Below, in pieces: positions 1 through 6,719 of a stretch of 13,961 nucleotides of DNA. Each line of letters opens with the position of its first letter. The stretch's first letter is position 1. The notes beneath the pieces were generated by a model, which saw nothing but the letters and a program-made list of their open reading frames with translations, was not told where the DNA came from and searched no databases. The translations under genes were made by a program, and so were the position numbers. The stretch comes from CAZNYG01 sp964577205 (lineage in GTDB: Bacteria > Elusimicrobiota > Endomicrobiia > Endomicrobiales > CAIRNS01): assembly GCA_964577205.1 (NCBI GenBank), contig CAZNYG010000056.1, positions 1 through 13,961 on the forward strand, read 5' to 3'.

Positions 1-19
1 CTTGTTTTGTTGTTGGGAC

Positions 20-54
20 GTAATCCAGCGACCAGAGTCCAGCGTCTGGTATCC
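20..54. repeat. Weak degenerate heptamer-like array upstream of the TPR gene
   Basis: Read with period 7 this stretch gives GTAATCC, AGCGACC, AGAGTCC, AGCGTCT and GGTATCC. The units resemble the clearer AGTGACC array near the other end of the window; AGCGACC differs from that consensus at one base. It also holds a 7-bp direct repeat (TCCAGCG at 24-30 and 38-44) and a 6-bp inverted repeat (ACCAGA 31-36, TCTGGT 45-50). The array is short and divergent, so chance similarity is possible. Confidence 0.35.
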
Positions 55-74
55 CTAGCTGTTGGAGGTGTTTG

Positions 75-512
75 ATGAGAGGCAGATTCATTGATTTCTT
101 GGTCATTGTGGCGTTATGCCATGCGGTTATAGGCTTTACCATTATTCGCGCGGAAGAACCGGTACTAAAGAAAGCGCTGGCGCTGGTAAATGAAGGCAGG
201 GCTGAAGAGGCGATCAGCATGCTGAACCAGGACCTGCGGACAAGCCAGGCGACGACGGAGACCCATCTCGGGCTCGGCGTAGCCTATCTCCAGAAGGGCG
301 ATCTGTCCGCCGCCCGCTTGTCTCTTGAACAGGCGATATCGATGAGACCCGACTCGGTTCCCGCGCATTACACGCTGGCCATGCTTTTTGAAAAGCAGCG
401 TGATTTCGCTCGTGCCGCAATAGAGTGGCGTAAAGTCCTGCAGCATACGGATGACCCGGACCTGAAAGACCTGGCGAACAAGCATCTTCAGCAACTGGAA
501 AGCAGGCAATGA
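75..512 (+). CDS. Small exported TPR-repeat protein
   Basis: A 145-residue protein with a basic N-terminus, a hydrophobic segment at about residues 7-24 and a likely signal peptidase site after IIRA, so it is probably periplasmic or membrane-anchored. The rest is tetratricopeptide repeat. A first partial helix pair (about 28-55) is followed by two full 34-residue units (about 57-90 and 91-124) with the Gly/Ala/Pro spacing typical of TPRs (LGLGVAYLQKGD, AISMRPDS). Such repeats are protein-binding scaffolds, and no enzyme motif is present. The ATG at 75 is preferred over the in-frame TTG at 72 because GGAGG (64-68) then sits 6 nt upstream. The gene overlaps the following lipoprotein gene by ATGA, which suggests translational coupling. 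The partner is unknown; a role in envelope assembly is an inference from the neighbour. Confidence 0.85.
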   Translation: MRGRFIDFLVIVALCHAVIGFTIIRAEEPVLKKALALVNEGRAEEAISMLNQDLRTSQATTETHLGLGVAYLQKGDLSAARLSLEQAISMRPDSVPAHYTLAMLFEKQRDFARAAIEWRKVLQHTDDPDLKDLANKHLQQLESRQ

Positions 513-1090
513 GCAGATATCTACTCGGCAGCGTCGCTGCCGGCATCATCGCGCTTTTTTCTTCCGGCTGCGCGACGCCTAAAGGCGTCTACAAGGCGGG
601 ATACGATTTCTCCGCGATTAAGACGGTCCGGGTTGACGCGCTGACCTCGGTGGCCAACCAGCCGAACTCGGGCGCGGTCGCCGCCGACGAGTTCATGAGG
701 CAGATGCTGGGCCGCGGTTATGCCGTAAAAATGGGCGATGGTGAAGCGGACGCCATTCTTACCGGCAATGTCACGGAATACCAGCCCAACCGCCGTTACC
801 TTGTCCAGACGGACCAGGGACGCGGTTCGCGGCGTCGCGTAGCCGCGCAGGAACCGATCGAGCTCGGCGGGACCAGCGCCTACAATCTCGGGACGGCTTT
901 CGGCCTGGACCAGAACCACAAGATCGTCGTCAGCAACGCGACGGTCGGCGTTTCCGCTTATCTCAAGGATTCCCGTACCGGCGAGATACTCTGGTCCAAC
1001 AGTTATACCTATGAGGGTCTCGATCTTGATGCCGCCCTTGAAGGCACCGTCCGTTATCTGCTGAATTCCTGGCCCGTCGGTAAAAATTAA
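509..1090 (+). CDS. Outer-membrane-type lipoprotein of unknown function
   Basis: A 193-residue protein with a lipoprotein signal: hydrophobic residues about 5-18, then the lipobox SSGC, so Cys21 should be lipidated. There is no Asp at +2 (the residue is Ala), which in Gram-negatives favours outer-membrane sorting. The mature part has an alternating pattern (KTVRVDAL near the start, an ILTGNVTEY strand, then VGVSAYLKDSRTGEILWS) that recalls the small alpha/beta lipoprotein folds of the CsgG N-terminal/LpoB type. I cannot assign a named family from the sequence. The first codon overlaps the stop of the TPR gene (ATGA), so the two are probably translated together and may work as a pair at the cell envelope. 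A 72-nt gap separates it from the DUF4139 gene. Confidence 0.8.
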   Translation: MSRYLLGSVAAGIIALFSSGCATPKGVYKAGYDFSAIKTVRVDALTSVANQPNSGAVAADEFMRQMLGRGYAVKMGDGEADAILTGNVTEYQPNRRYLVQTDQGRGSRRRVAAQEPIELGGTSAYNLGTAFGLDQNHKIVVSNATVGVSAYLKDSRTGEILWSNSYTYEGLDLDAALEGTVRYLLNSWPVGKN

Positions 1091-1162
1091 CGCCCGGTGC
1101 CGCCCGTCTGACGGTCCGCAGGTCTGAAAGCCGCTTGTCACCCGCGTACTCAAGGAGCTCAT

Positions 1163-2584
1163 ATGCGCCGAACAGCGTTGTGCGCGTCAGCCTTGTTCCT
1201 TTCGTTAACGTCGCTTCCCGCCGAAGTCCAGATCTCCGTGTTCAATAACGACCTTGCCCTGGTGCGCGAGCGCCGCGACGTGTCGCTCGAAAAAGGCGTC
1301 TCCCGGACGGCTTTTACAGATGTTGCCGCCCGCATCGATCCTTCCAGCGTCCATTTGACGTTCCCCGACATCTCCGGCAGCTGTTCGGTACTCGAACAGA
1401 ATTTTGAATATGACCTTGTAAGCCGGGAAAAACTTCTTGAGAAGTACATCGGACAGGAGATCGTCCTGGAACGCCCTGCCGGCAGGGACGGAGAAAAAAA
1501 GGAACGGATCAACGGGACCCTGCTCTCGACGTCCGGAGGCATAATTGTGGGATCCGGGGACCGCATCCTGCTGGATCCCTCCGGCGAGATCTCCCTGGCC
1601 TCGCTGCCCGACGGCCTGGTCCTGAAGCCGACGCTGTCCTGGCTGCTGAAAAGCGACGTGTCGGGAAAGCGCGAAGCGGAACTGGCTTACCTGACGAACG
1701 GGATCGGCTGGAACGCCGATTACGTGGCAGTACTCGGCAGGGACGATAAAGGCCTTACTCTCACCGGATGGGTGACCGTAAATAACCAGTCGGGCGCGTC
1801 TTATCGCGACGCCCGCGTCAAACTGGTCGCCGGCGACGTCAACCGCGCGGCGCCCGCCGGCGCGCGGATGGCAAAAGGCATGATGATGGATGCCGCCATG
1901 CCAGCGGCCGCTCCACAGTTCGAAGAAAGATCGTTTTTTGAATATCACCAGTACACGCTGCAGCGCCCGGCGACGATCCGGGACAACGAGATCAAACAGA
2001 TAGAGTTCACCGGAGCCGTAGGCGTCAAAGCGGAAAAAGGATACGTCTATGACGGAGCGGCACAGTTCCGCCAGGGATCATACGACTATCAGTCATGGAC
2101 GCGCGCGGACCGCAATTACGGGACAGCTTCGGACAGAAAGGTGTCGGTGACCGTTTCATTCAAGAACGGCAGGGAAAACAATCTCGGCATCCCTCTGCCG
2201 GCCGGCAGGGTCCGCATGTACAAGGAAGACACCGACGGCGCGCTCGAGTTTATCGGCGAGGATGCCATCGACCATACGCCGAAAGACGAGGCCATCCGCG
2301 CGTCGCTCGGGAACGCTTTTGATATCGTCGGGGAACGGACGCAGACCGATTTCCGTTCTGGCAGCGACTGGTGCGAGGAAAGTTTTTCCATAACCCTGCG
2401 GAACCATAAGGATACACCGGTTCCCGTTACCGTCGTTGAGCACCTTTACCGCTGGTCCAGCTGGAAAATAACGGCGAGGTCATCCGACTTCAGGAAAAGA
2501 GACTCGCGCACGGTCGAATTCCCGGTAAACGTTCCCGCGAACGGATCCGCGACGGTCACTTACACGGCGCGTTACTGGTGGTGA
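1163..2584 (+). CDS. Exported DUF4139-family protein
   Basis: A 473-residue protein with a signal peptide (MRRTALCASALFLSLTSLPA, cleavage before EVQ), so it is periplasmic or surface-exposed. It is recognised as a DUF4139 protein by its conserved landmarks in order: an early strand reading FNNDLALVRERR, the block LTNGIGWNADYVAVLG, then YRDARVKLVAGDVNRA, the segment FEYHQYTLQRP, and the C-terminal block GIPLPAGRVRMYK...FIGED.IDHTPKDE. It ends in beta-rich sequence. Members are widespread and mostly uncharacterised, and no catalytic residues are known. AGGAG at 1153-1157 lies 5 nt before the ATG. A Met-rich, Ala-rich stretch around residues 231-250 is probably a flexible loop. The stop overlaps the start of deoC, an unexpected partner that suggests shared transcription rather than shared function. 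Confidence 0.85.
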   Translation: MRRTALCASALFLSLTSLPAEVQISVFNNDLALVRERRDVSLEKGVSRTAFTDVAARIDPSSVHLTFPDISGSCSVLEQNFEYDLVSREKLLEKYIGQEIVLERPAGRDGEKKERINGTLLSTSGGIIVGSGDRILLDPSGEISLASLPDGLVLKPTLSWLLKSDVSGKREAELAYLTNGIGWNADYVAVLGRDDKGLTLTGWVTVNNQSGASYRDARVKLVAGDVNRAAPAGARMAKGMMMDAAMPAAAPQFEERSFFEYHQYTLQRPATIRDNEIKQIEFTGAVGVKAEKGYVYDGAAQFRQGSYDYQSWTRADRNYGTASDRKVSVTVSFKNGRENNLGIPLPAGRVRMYKEDTDGALEFIGEDAIDHTPKDEAIRASLGNAFDIVGERTQTDFRSGSDWCEESFSITLRNHKDTPVPVTVVEHLYRWSSWKITARSSDFRKRDSRTVEFPVNVPANGSATVTYTARYWW

Positions 2585-3264
2585 CAGTGAAAAAGAAGAG
2601 CGCGGCGCTCTCCTCGTATATCGATCATACACTGCTGGCGCCGGACGCTACGCGTGCCGGCATCACGCGCCTGTGCGCGGAAGCGCGCCGGTACCGTTTT
2701 GCCGCGGTATGCGTAAATCCCTCGTATGTGCCTCTCTGCGTTTCGCTCCTTGCCGGTTCCGGCGTTCGTGTCGCCACGGTAATCGGCTTTCCGCTCGGCG
2801 CTTCCACAACTGCCGTCAAAGTAGCTGAAGCGCGGGACGCCATGGCCTCCGGCGCGGACGAACTCGACATGGTCATCAACATAGGCATGGTCAAATCCGG
2901 CGATCCTGCCGGCGCGGCGCGGGAGATCGGGTTTCTCCGTGAAGCGACGCGCGGAAAGATCCTGAAGGTGATCATCGAAACAACACTGCTGACCCGCTCC
3001 GAGAAAATAAAGATCAGCCGCCTGGCGCTGAAAGCAGGCGCGGATTTCGTAAAGACGTCCACGGGAACGCGCGGCGGCGCGACCGTTGAGGACGTCCGCC
3101 TGATACGCTCGGCGGTCGGGCCTTCGACCGGTATCAAGGCTTCGGGCGGCATAAGGACCAGGGAAGCGGCGCTGGGCTTGATCGCCGCCGGCGCGACACG
3201 GATCGGCACTTCTTCAGGTGTCGCCATTACAAAGGGTGAGGGATCTCATGCCCGCGCCGGATGA
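2581..3264 (+). CDS. deoC: Deoxyribose-phosphate aldolase
   Basis: A class I aldolase that cleaves 2-deoxyribose-5-phosphate to acetaldehyde and glyceraldehyde-3-phosphate in the cytosol, the last step of deoxynucleoside catabolism. It is recognised by IDHTLL near the N-terminus, VIGFPLG, ELDMVINIG (catalytic Asp codon at 2866), the Schiff-base lysine in FVKTSTG (codon at 3052), the second active-site lysine in IKASGGIR (codon at 3136) and the phosphate loop IGTSSG. At about 227 residues it has the normal family length, with a short non-conserved tail after the last motif. The start is uncertain: GTG at 2578, 2581 and 2587 are all in frame and none has a clear Shine-Dalgarno. I chose 2581 because it makes a GTGA overlap with the upstream stop. 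Its functional partners deoB and the nucleoside phosphorylase gene lie about 8 kb downstream. Confidence 0.95.
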   Translation: MTVKKKSAALSSYIDHTLLAPDATRAGITRLCAEARRYRFAAVCVNPSYVPLCVSLLAGSGVRVATVIGFPLGASTTAVKVAEARDAMASGADELDMVINIGMVKSGDPAGAAREIGFLREATRGKILKVIIETTLLTRSEKIKISRLALKAGADFVKTSTGTRGGATVEDVRLIRSAVGPSTGIKASGGIRTREAALGLIAAGATRIGTSSGVAITKGEGSHARAG

Positions 3265-3268
3265 GTTG

Positions 3269-3296
3269 TTGACGCAAGGTTTTTCAATTCTGTAAT
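3269..3296 (+). promoter_or_regulatory. Candidate sigma70-type promoter for the pilT operon
   Basis: TTGACG (3269-3274) and TGTAAT (3291-3296) are spaced by 16 nt. They match the -35 and -10 consensus at 5 of 6 positions each, although the usually invariant second A of the -10 is missing. The 63-nt gap between deoC and pilT is locally AT-rich compared with its surroundings and is the only sizeable break before the pilT run. The sigma specificity of this organism is unknown. Confidence 0.4.
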
Positions 3297-3327
3297 TTTC
3301 CGCTTTTTCGCGGGATCGGAGAGGGCA

Positions 3328-4401
3328 ATGAACGTCAACGAGCTTTTACGCCTTATGATCAAGAGGGGGATATCGGACATTCATTTCAAGGCGGGCGTTC
3401 CGCCTGCCGTCCGTATCGACGGCAGATTGATCGCCACTGGCCTTGACCGTTTCTCCGCCGATCATATCCGGGAGCTTGCCGACGCGCTGATGACCGAAGA
3501 TCAGCGGTCTGTTTTCGCGCAGGAGAACGAGATCGACATCGCTTACTCGGTCGACAGCCTGTCCCGGTTCCGCGTGAACGTGTACCGCCAGAGGAATTCG
3601 GTCGCTCTGACCCTGCGCGTGGTGCCTCTCGAGGTAAAGACCATCGAGGAGCTGAACCTTCCCGCAGAACCGCTGCGCAAACTGGCGGCGGAATCGCGCG
3701 GCCTCATCCTTATCTCGGGCGTGACGGGCGCCGGCAAGACGACGACGATGAACGCCATGCTCGACTACATCAATGAGAACTATACCTACAACATCATAAC
3801 CGTTGAAGATCCCATCGAATACTACCACGCCGACAAGAAGTCGTCGGTTTCCCAGCGCGAAGTGGGCACGGACACGAAATCGTACGCGCGAGCCCTCAAG
3901 AATATACTCCGTCAGGATCCCGATGTCATCGTCATCGGCGAGATGAGGGATTTCGAGGCTGTCGCCGCGGGCATCACCGCGGCCGAGACCGGGCATCTGG
4001 TCATTTCCACGATCCACACGATGGACGCAGTGCAGACGATCGACCGTATCGTGAACACCTATCCCCCGCATCAGCAGGGGACCATCAGGGCGCAGCTGGC
4101 GAACGTGCTGAAAGGGATCGTGGCCCAGCGCCTGGTGAAATGCAAAAGCGGCGAAGGGCGCCTTCCAGCCACGGAAGTGCTGATGGGAACGTCGATGGTG
4201 CGCAAGCTGCTCGCGGAAGGAAAACTGTCCGAGGTGTACAAAATGATGGAGCAGGGTTCCTATTACGGCATGCATACGTTCGACAACAATCTTTTCACGC
4301 TGTTCAGGGAAGACAGGATAACGATCGAAGAAGCGATGGACAAGGCAACGAATCCCGACGACCTGAACCTGAAGCTCAAGGGCATCGAACGCGGGGAATG
4401 A
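3328..4401 (+). CDS. pilT: Type IV pilus retraction ATPase PilT
   Basis: A 357-residue hexameric secretion-type ATPase that would power pilus retraction (twitching motility, DNA uptake) at the cytoplasmic face of the inner membrane. The N-terminal PAS-like domain starts with ELLRLMIKRGISDIHFKAG. The ATPase core has Walker A GVTGAGKT (residues 131-138), the Asp-box region VEDPIEYYH, Walker B-like VIVIGEMRD (200-208) and the His box GHLVISTIHT (His223, His230). The C-terminal helix usually read AIRNLIRE in PilT is MVRKLLAE here, still followed by the usual GMHTFDNNL and EEAMDKATNP. Length and motif order fit PilT better than the longer PilB. GGAGAGGG (3318-3325) precedes the ATG. No other pilus gene is in the window; instead it heads a run with a coiled-coil protein, a DnaA-like ATPase and a kinase-like sensor. 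Confidence 0.95.
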   Translation: MNVNELLRLMIKRGISDIHFKAGVPPAVRIDGRLIATGLDRFSADHIRELADALMTEDQRSVFAQENEIDIAYSVDSLSRFRVNVYRQRNSVALTLRVVPLEVKTIEELNLPAEPLRKLAAESRGLILISGVTGAGKTTTMNAMLDYINENYTYNIITVEDPIEYYHADKKSSVSQREVGTDTKSYARALKNILRQDPDVIVIGEMRDFEAVAAGITAAETGHLVISTIHTMDAVQTIDRIVNTYPPHQQGTIRAQLANVLKGIVAQRLVKCKSGEGRLPATEVLMGTSMVRKLLAEGKLSEVYKMMEQGSYYGMHTFDNNLFTLFREDRITIEEAMDKATNPDDLNLKLKGIERGE

Positions 4402-4404
4402 ACC

Positions 4405-4959
4405 ATGTCGCCGGATAAAGAAAAGGAACTGAGGGAAACGCTCGGCGAACTTAACGACGTGCTGAGCAATCTTACCCGGGAAGAAAGGGAATTCGCCGAT
4501 AATAACGAGGAAGTCCGGGCGCGTCTTGACGCTTTCCGGCGCGGCGCCGGAGCGCCCGTCCCGGCAGCAAGGCAGGTGAAGCTCGCCTGCTTCTATCCCG
4601 CGGGGGCCGGGGATATTTTTCAAAAACTCTTGAAAAAACTGCATAATGCTGCAATAATTATAACACGTGAAGAATGGTGTTTTGAAACGGTTGCCGGCGG
4701 CGAAACATGTTTTGACCCTTTTGACGGGGAATCCGCCCGCGGATCAGCGCGGTCCGCCGGCGCCGAAGCGATGATCGTTATCTCTCCCGACGTGGTTCCC
4801 CTCGGCGGAGACCGCAGTCTGTTCTGCCGGGCCATTCCTCTCGGTCATGCCGGTTCTCTTTTTCATTATGCCGACCTGATACTTGACCTGGCAGGCCATT
4901 TTAACGTCACTGTCGCGCCGCGCGTCCGGGCATGTGATACACGGGAAAACAATTTATGA
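4405..4959 (+). CDS. Coiled-coil protein with a C-terminal domain resembling that of the DnaA-like neighbour
   Basis: I do not recognise this 184-residue protein. Residues about 3-48 are highly charged with leucines at heptad-like spacing (a likely short coiled coil), followed by an Ala/Pro-rich hinge (about 48-56). From residue 57 there is a compact alpha/beta domain beginning VKLACFYPAG, with strands around AEAMIVISPD and CRAIPLG and a final helix YADLILDLAGH. The same pattern of landmarks in the same order occurs at the C-terminus of the next protein (VEVAFLYPQG, SIAVVLGPP, LQLVPW, YLNLALDITLL), so I infer a shared domain. It starts 3 nt after the pilT stop and overlaps the next gene by ATGA, so it is certainly in the pilT transcription unit. 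The cysteines are not arranged as a metal site. Codons around 4610-4665 are markedly AT-rich. Confidence 0.8.
   Translation: MSPDKEKELRETLGELNDVLSNLTREEREFADNNEEVRARLDAFRRGAGAPVPAARQVKLACFYPAGAGDIFQKLLKKLHNAAIIITREEWCFETVAGGETCFDPFDGESARGSARSAGAEAMIVISPDVVPLGGDRSLFCRAIPLGHAGSLFHYADLILDLAGHFNVTVAPRVRACDTRENNL
4616..4637. repeat. Perfect 8-bp inverted repeat inside the small coiled-coil gene
   Basis: TTTTTCAA (4616-4623) and TTGAAAAA (4630-4637) are exact reverse complements with a 6-nt loop, AAACTC. The hairpin lies inside a coding region in an AT-rich patch. It may be incidental to the FQKLLKKL coding sequence, or it may belong to the promoter-like segment that begins in its right arm. Confidence 0.5.
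4630..4658 (+). promoter_or_regulatory. Possible internal promoter before the DnaA-like gene
   Basis: TTGAAA (4630-4635) and AATAAT (4653-4658) are spaced by exactly 17 nt, each 5 of 6 to the sigma70 consensus. They lie inside the coiled-coil gene about 300 nt before the DnaA-like start. The region is unusually AT-rich for this window. It could let the DnaA-like and kinase-like genes be expressed without pilT; it could equally be a chance product of Lys/Asn/Ile codons. Confidence 0.25.
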
Positions 4960-6697
4960 GCCTTGATAAATGGGAAATGTCGTACAGCCCTTCGGAAAAG
5001 GATAAAGACCGCTGGCGCGTCAAGCTGAAGATCGACGAGGAAGGACTTGACGCGTTCATGAAGGATATTCCGGCGACATCGGGACGCCCGTTCCTTCTTG
5101 AGAACGAGGATTTCGACTTCGGGTTCTACATTTACGATCTCAAAGAGGAAAACATCAAGTCGCTCAAAGAGCGCCTTGAAGGCATGTGCGCCTGCGGCCT
5201 TTTTACGGGTCCCGGCAGCGGTTCATCGCTGGATGCCATGCTGGAGCGCGTCGCACAGGGGCTTGAATCCGTCGGCGCCGCTCCCGCGACGCCCGCGGAA
5301 AAGGTTGTCGCCGATCCCGGTCTGTGCGTGACCGAAGACCTGGCGTTGAACCCGCAATACACGTTCCAGGAATTCGTGATAGGGCCCAACAACCGTTTTA
5401 CCGCGGCCGCCGCGCAGGCGGTGGCCGACAATCCCGGGAAAATTTACAATCCGTTCTTCATATACGGAGGCGTTGGGCTCGGCAAGACGCATCTGATGAA
5501 CGCGGTGGGCCNNNNNNNNNNTCCCTGTCGATACTGTACGTGACGACGGAAAAGTTCATGAGCGAGGTCATCGATTCCGTCCGCAAGGGCTCACTCCAGA
5601 ACATGCGCGACCGTTACCGTCTGGTGGACCTGCTGATGGTCGACGATATCCAGTTCCTCATGGAATCGGAGTCGACGCAGGAGGAATTCTTCCACACCTT
5701 CAATGTTCTCCATCAGAGCGGGAAACAGATAATCATCACATCGGACCGCCCGCCGAAGCACCTGACGACGCTGGAAGACCGGCTGCGCAGCCGTTTCGAA
5801 TGGGGCCTCATAGCGGATATCAAATCCCCGAACCTTGAAACGCGGGTTGCGATCCTGAAGAAAAAAGGCGAGAACGACCATCTTATTCTCGACGATAATA
5901 TCCTGCTGTATATCGCGTCGAAACTGAAATCGAATATCAGGGAACTGGAAGGTTTCCTGAAGCGCATAAACGCCTATGCCACGCTGACGCACCAGGAAGT
6001 GAATATGGACCTGGTGCGGAGCGTCATGGAAGATCTTCTGCCGCAGGAAGAGACCGAAAAAGAAGCGGCTGCGCCGCCGAAGCCGCCGCCTCAGGCGCCA
6101 TCCATTCCGCCACCTCATGCGGTTCAGCAACCTGCTCCCGCGCCAAGGCCTGCGCCTCCGCCTCCGCCGCCGATCGCGCCTGAACCGATACCCGAGGTCC
6201 GGACGACGGTTCCCGGCGAGGAACCCTCGGTTTCAGTGCCTCCTCCTCCTATTAAAGCGCCGGCTCCCGTCCCGGCAGAACAGCGTTACGCGGAAGTGAG
6301 TGATTCCGGGCTTAAACCGGTAGAGGTGGCTTTCCTGTACCCACAGGGGCATGAAGCGCAGCTTGGCACAGTCAAAGAGCGTTTTATGGAAGTCATCCGA
6401 AAGCACAAACTTAAGTTCAGCCTGGAAAGCGTTTTTGAGCGACCCTACGACACCGAGGGCAAGATCAACTATGCTTTGTTCCCTGAACTCTGCAAGTCCG
6501 GCGGCGTTTCGATCGCCGTCGTCCTTGGGCCTCCGCCTGAGACCGGACTGGATCCCGATGAGTTCGGGAATATCCTCGCCACCATCATGGATGACGGGAA
6601 GTTCTCCCTCCAACTTGTGCCATGGACCGAATTGAACAAGGATTACCGGTATCTCAACCTCGCGCTCGACATCACGCTTCTGCGCCATAAAACGTAA
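4956..6697 (+). CDS. DnaA-like AAA+ ATPase with replaced N- and C-terminal domains (interrupted by an assembly gap)
   Basis: One gene read in two frames on either side of the N run. Residues 1 to about 130 are unrelated to DnaA domain I and unrecognised. Next comes a full DnaA-type ATPase domain: LNPQYTFQEFVIGPNNRF, Walker A GGVGLGKT (residues 171-178), Walker B LLMVDDIQF (5630-5656), sensor 1 IIITSDRPP (5729-5755), box VII RLRSRFEWG with its arginine finger (5780-5806), and sensor 2 NIRELEG (Arg codon 5939). After it, where DnaA carries the DnaA-box-binding helix-turn-helix with its RDHTTV signature, there is a proline-rich linker (about 6065-6285) and a C-terminal domain (about 6308-6690) resembling that of the upstream protein. 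All ATPase motifs are intact, so ATP binding and DnaA-like oligomerisation are plausible, but DnaA-box binding is not. It overlaps the upstream gene by ATGA and precedes the sensor gene by 22 nt. It is not the replication initiator; Hda-type regulators also lack domain IV but are much shorter. Confidence 0.85.
5512..5521. other. Assembly gap (10 N) inside the DnaA-like gene
   Basis: Ten undetermined bases follow the Walker A helix. The frame before the gap and the frame after it differ, so the true gap must be 2 modulo 3 in length, not 10. In DnaA proteins eight residues separate the equivalent of NAVG from the strand matching SLSILYV. That predicts 23 missing bases together with the C at 5511, which satisfies the frame rule. 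The first missing residue would then have a codon starting with C, for example the His common there in DnaA. Confidence 0.9.
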
Positions 6698-6719
6698 GAC
6701 GGAACCCTGAATTCTCGTC

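Noticed and set aside
1091..1162. The 72-nt gap before the DUF4139 gene as a promoter region
   Set aside because: Apart from the ribosome-binding site I see no -35/-10 pair, hairpin or repeat there.
3300..3313. Hairpin CCGC-TTTTTC-GCGG between deoC and pilT as a terminator
   Set aside because: The stem is only 4 bp and no T-run follows; it lies downstream of the likely promoter, next to the pilT ribosome-binding site.
3346..4644. A long open frame (432 codons) on the minus strand opposite pilT
   Set aside because: It lies antisense to clear pilT coding sequence, gives a His/Arg/Val-rich product with no recognisable motif, and is the usual by-product of GC-rich codon use.
5324..5511. A possible separate gene starting at 5324 in the frame used after the N gap
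   Set aside because: The product before the gap is unrelated to any DnaA sequence, while the other frame reads a perfect DnaA Walker A region. The frame change is an artefact of the wrong gap length.
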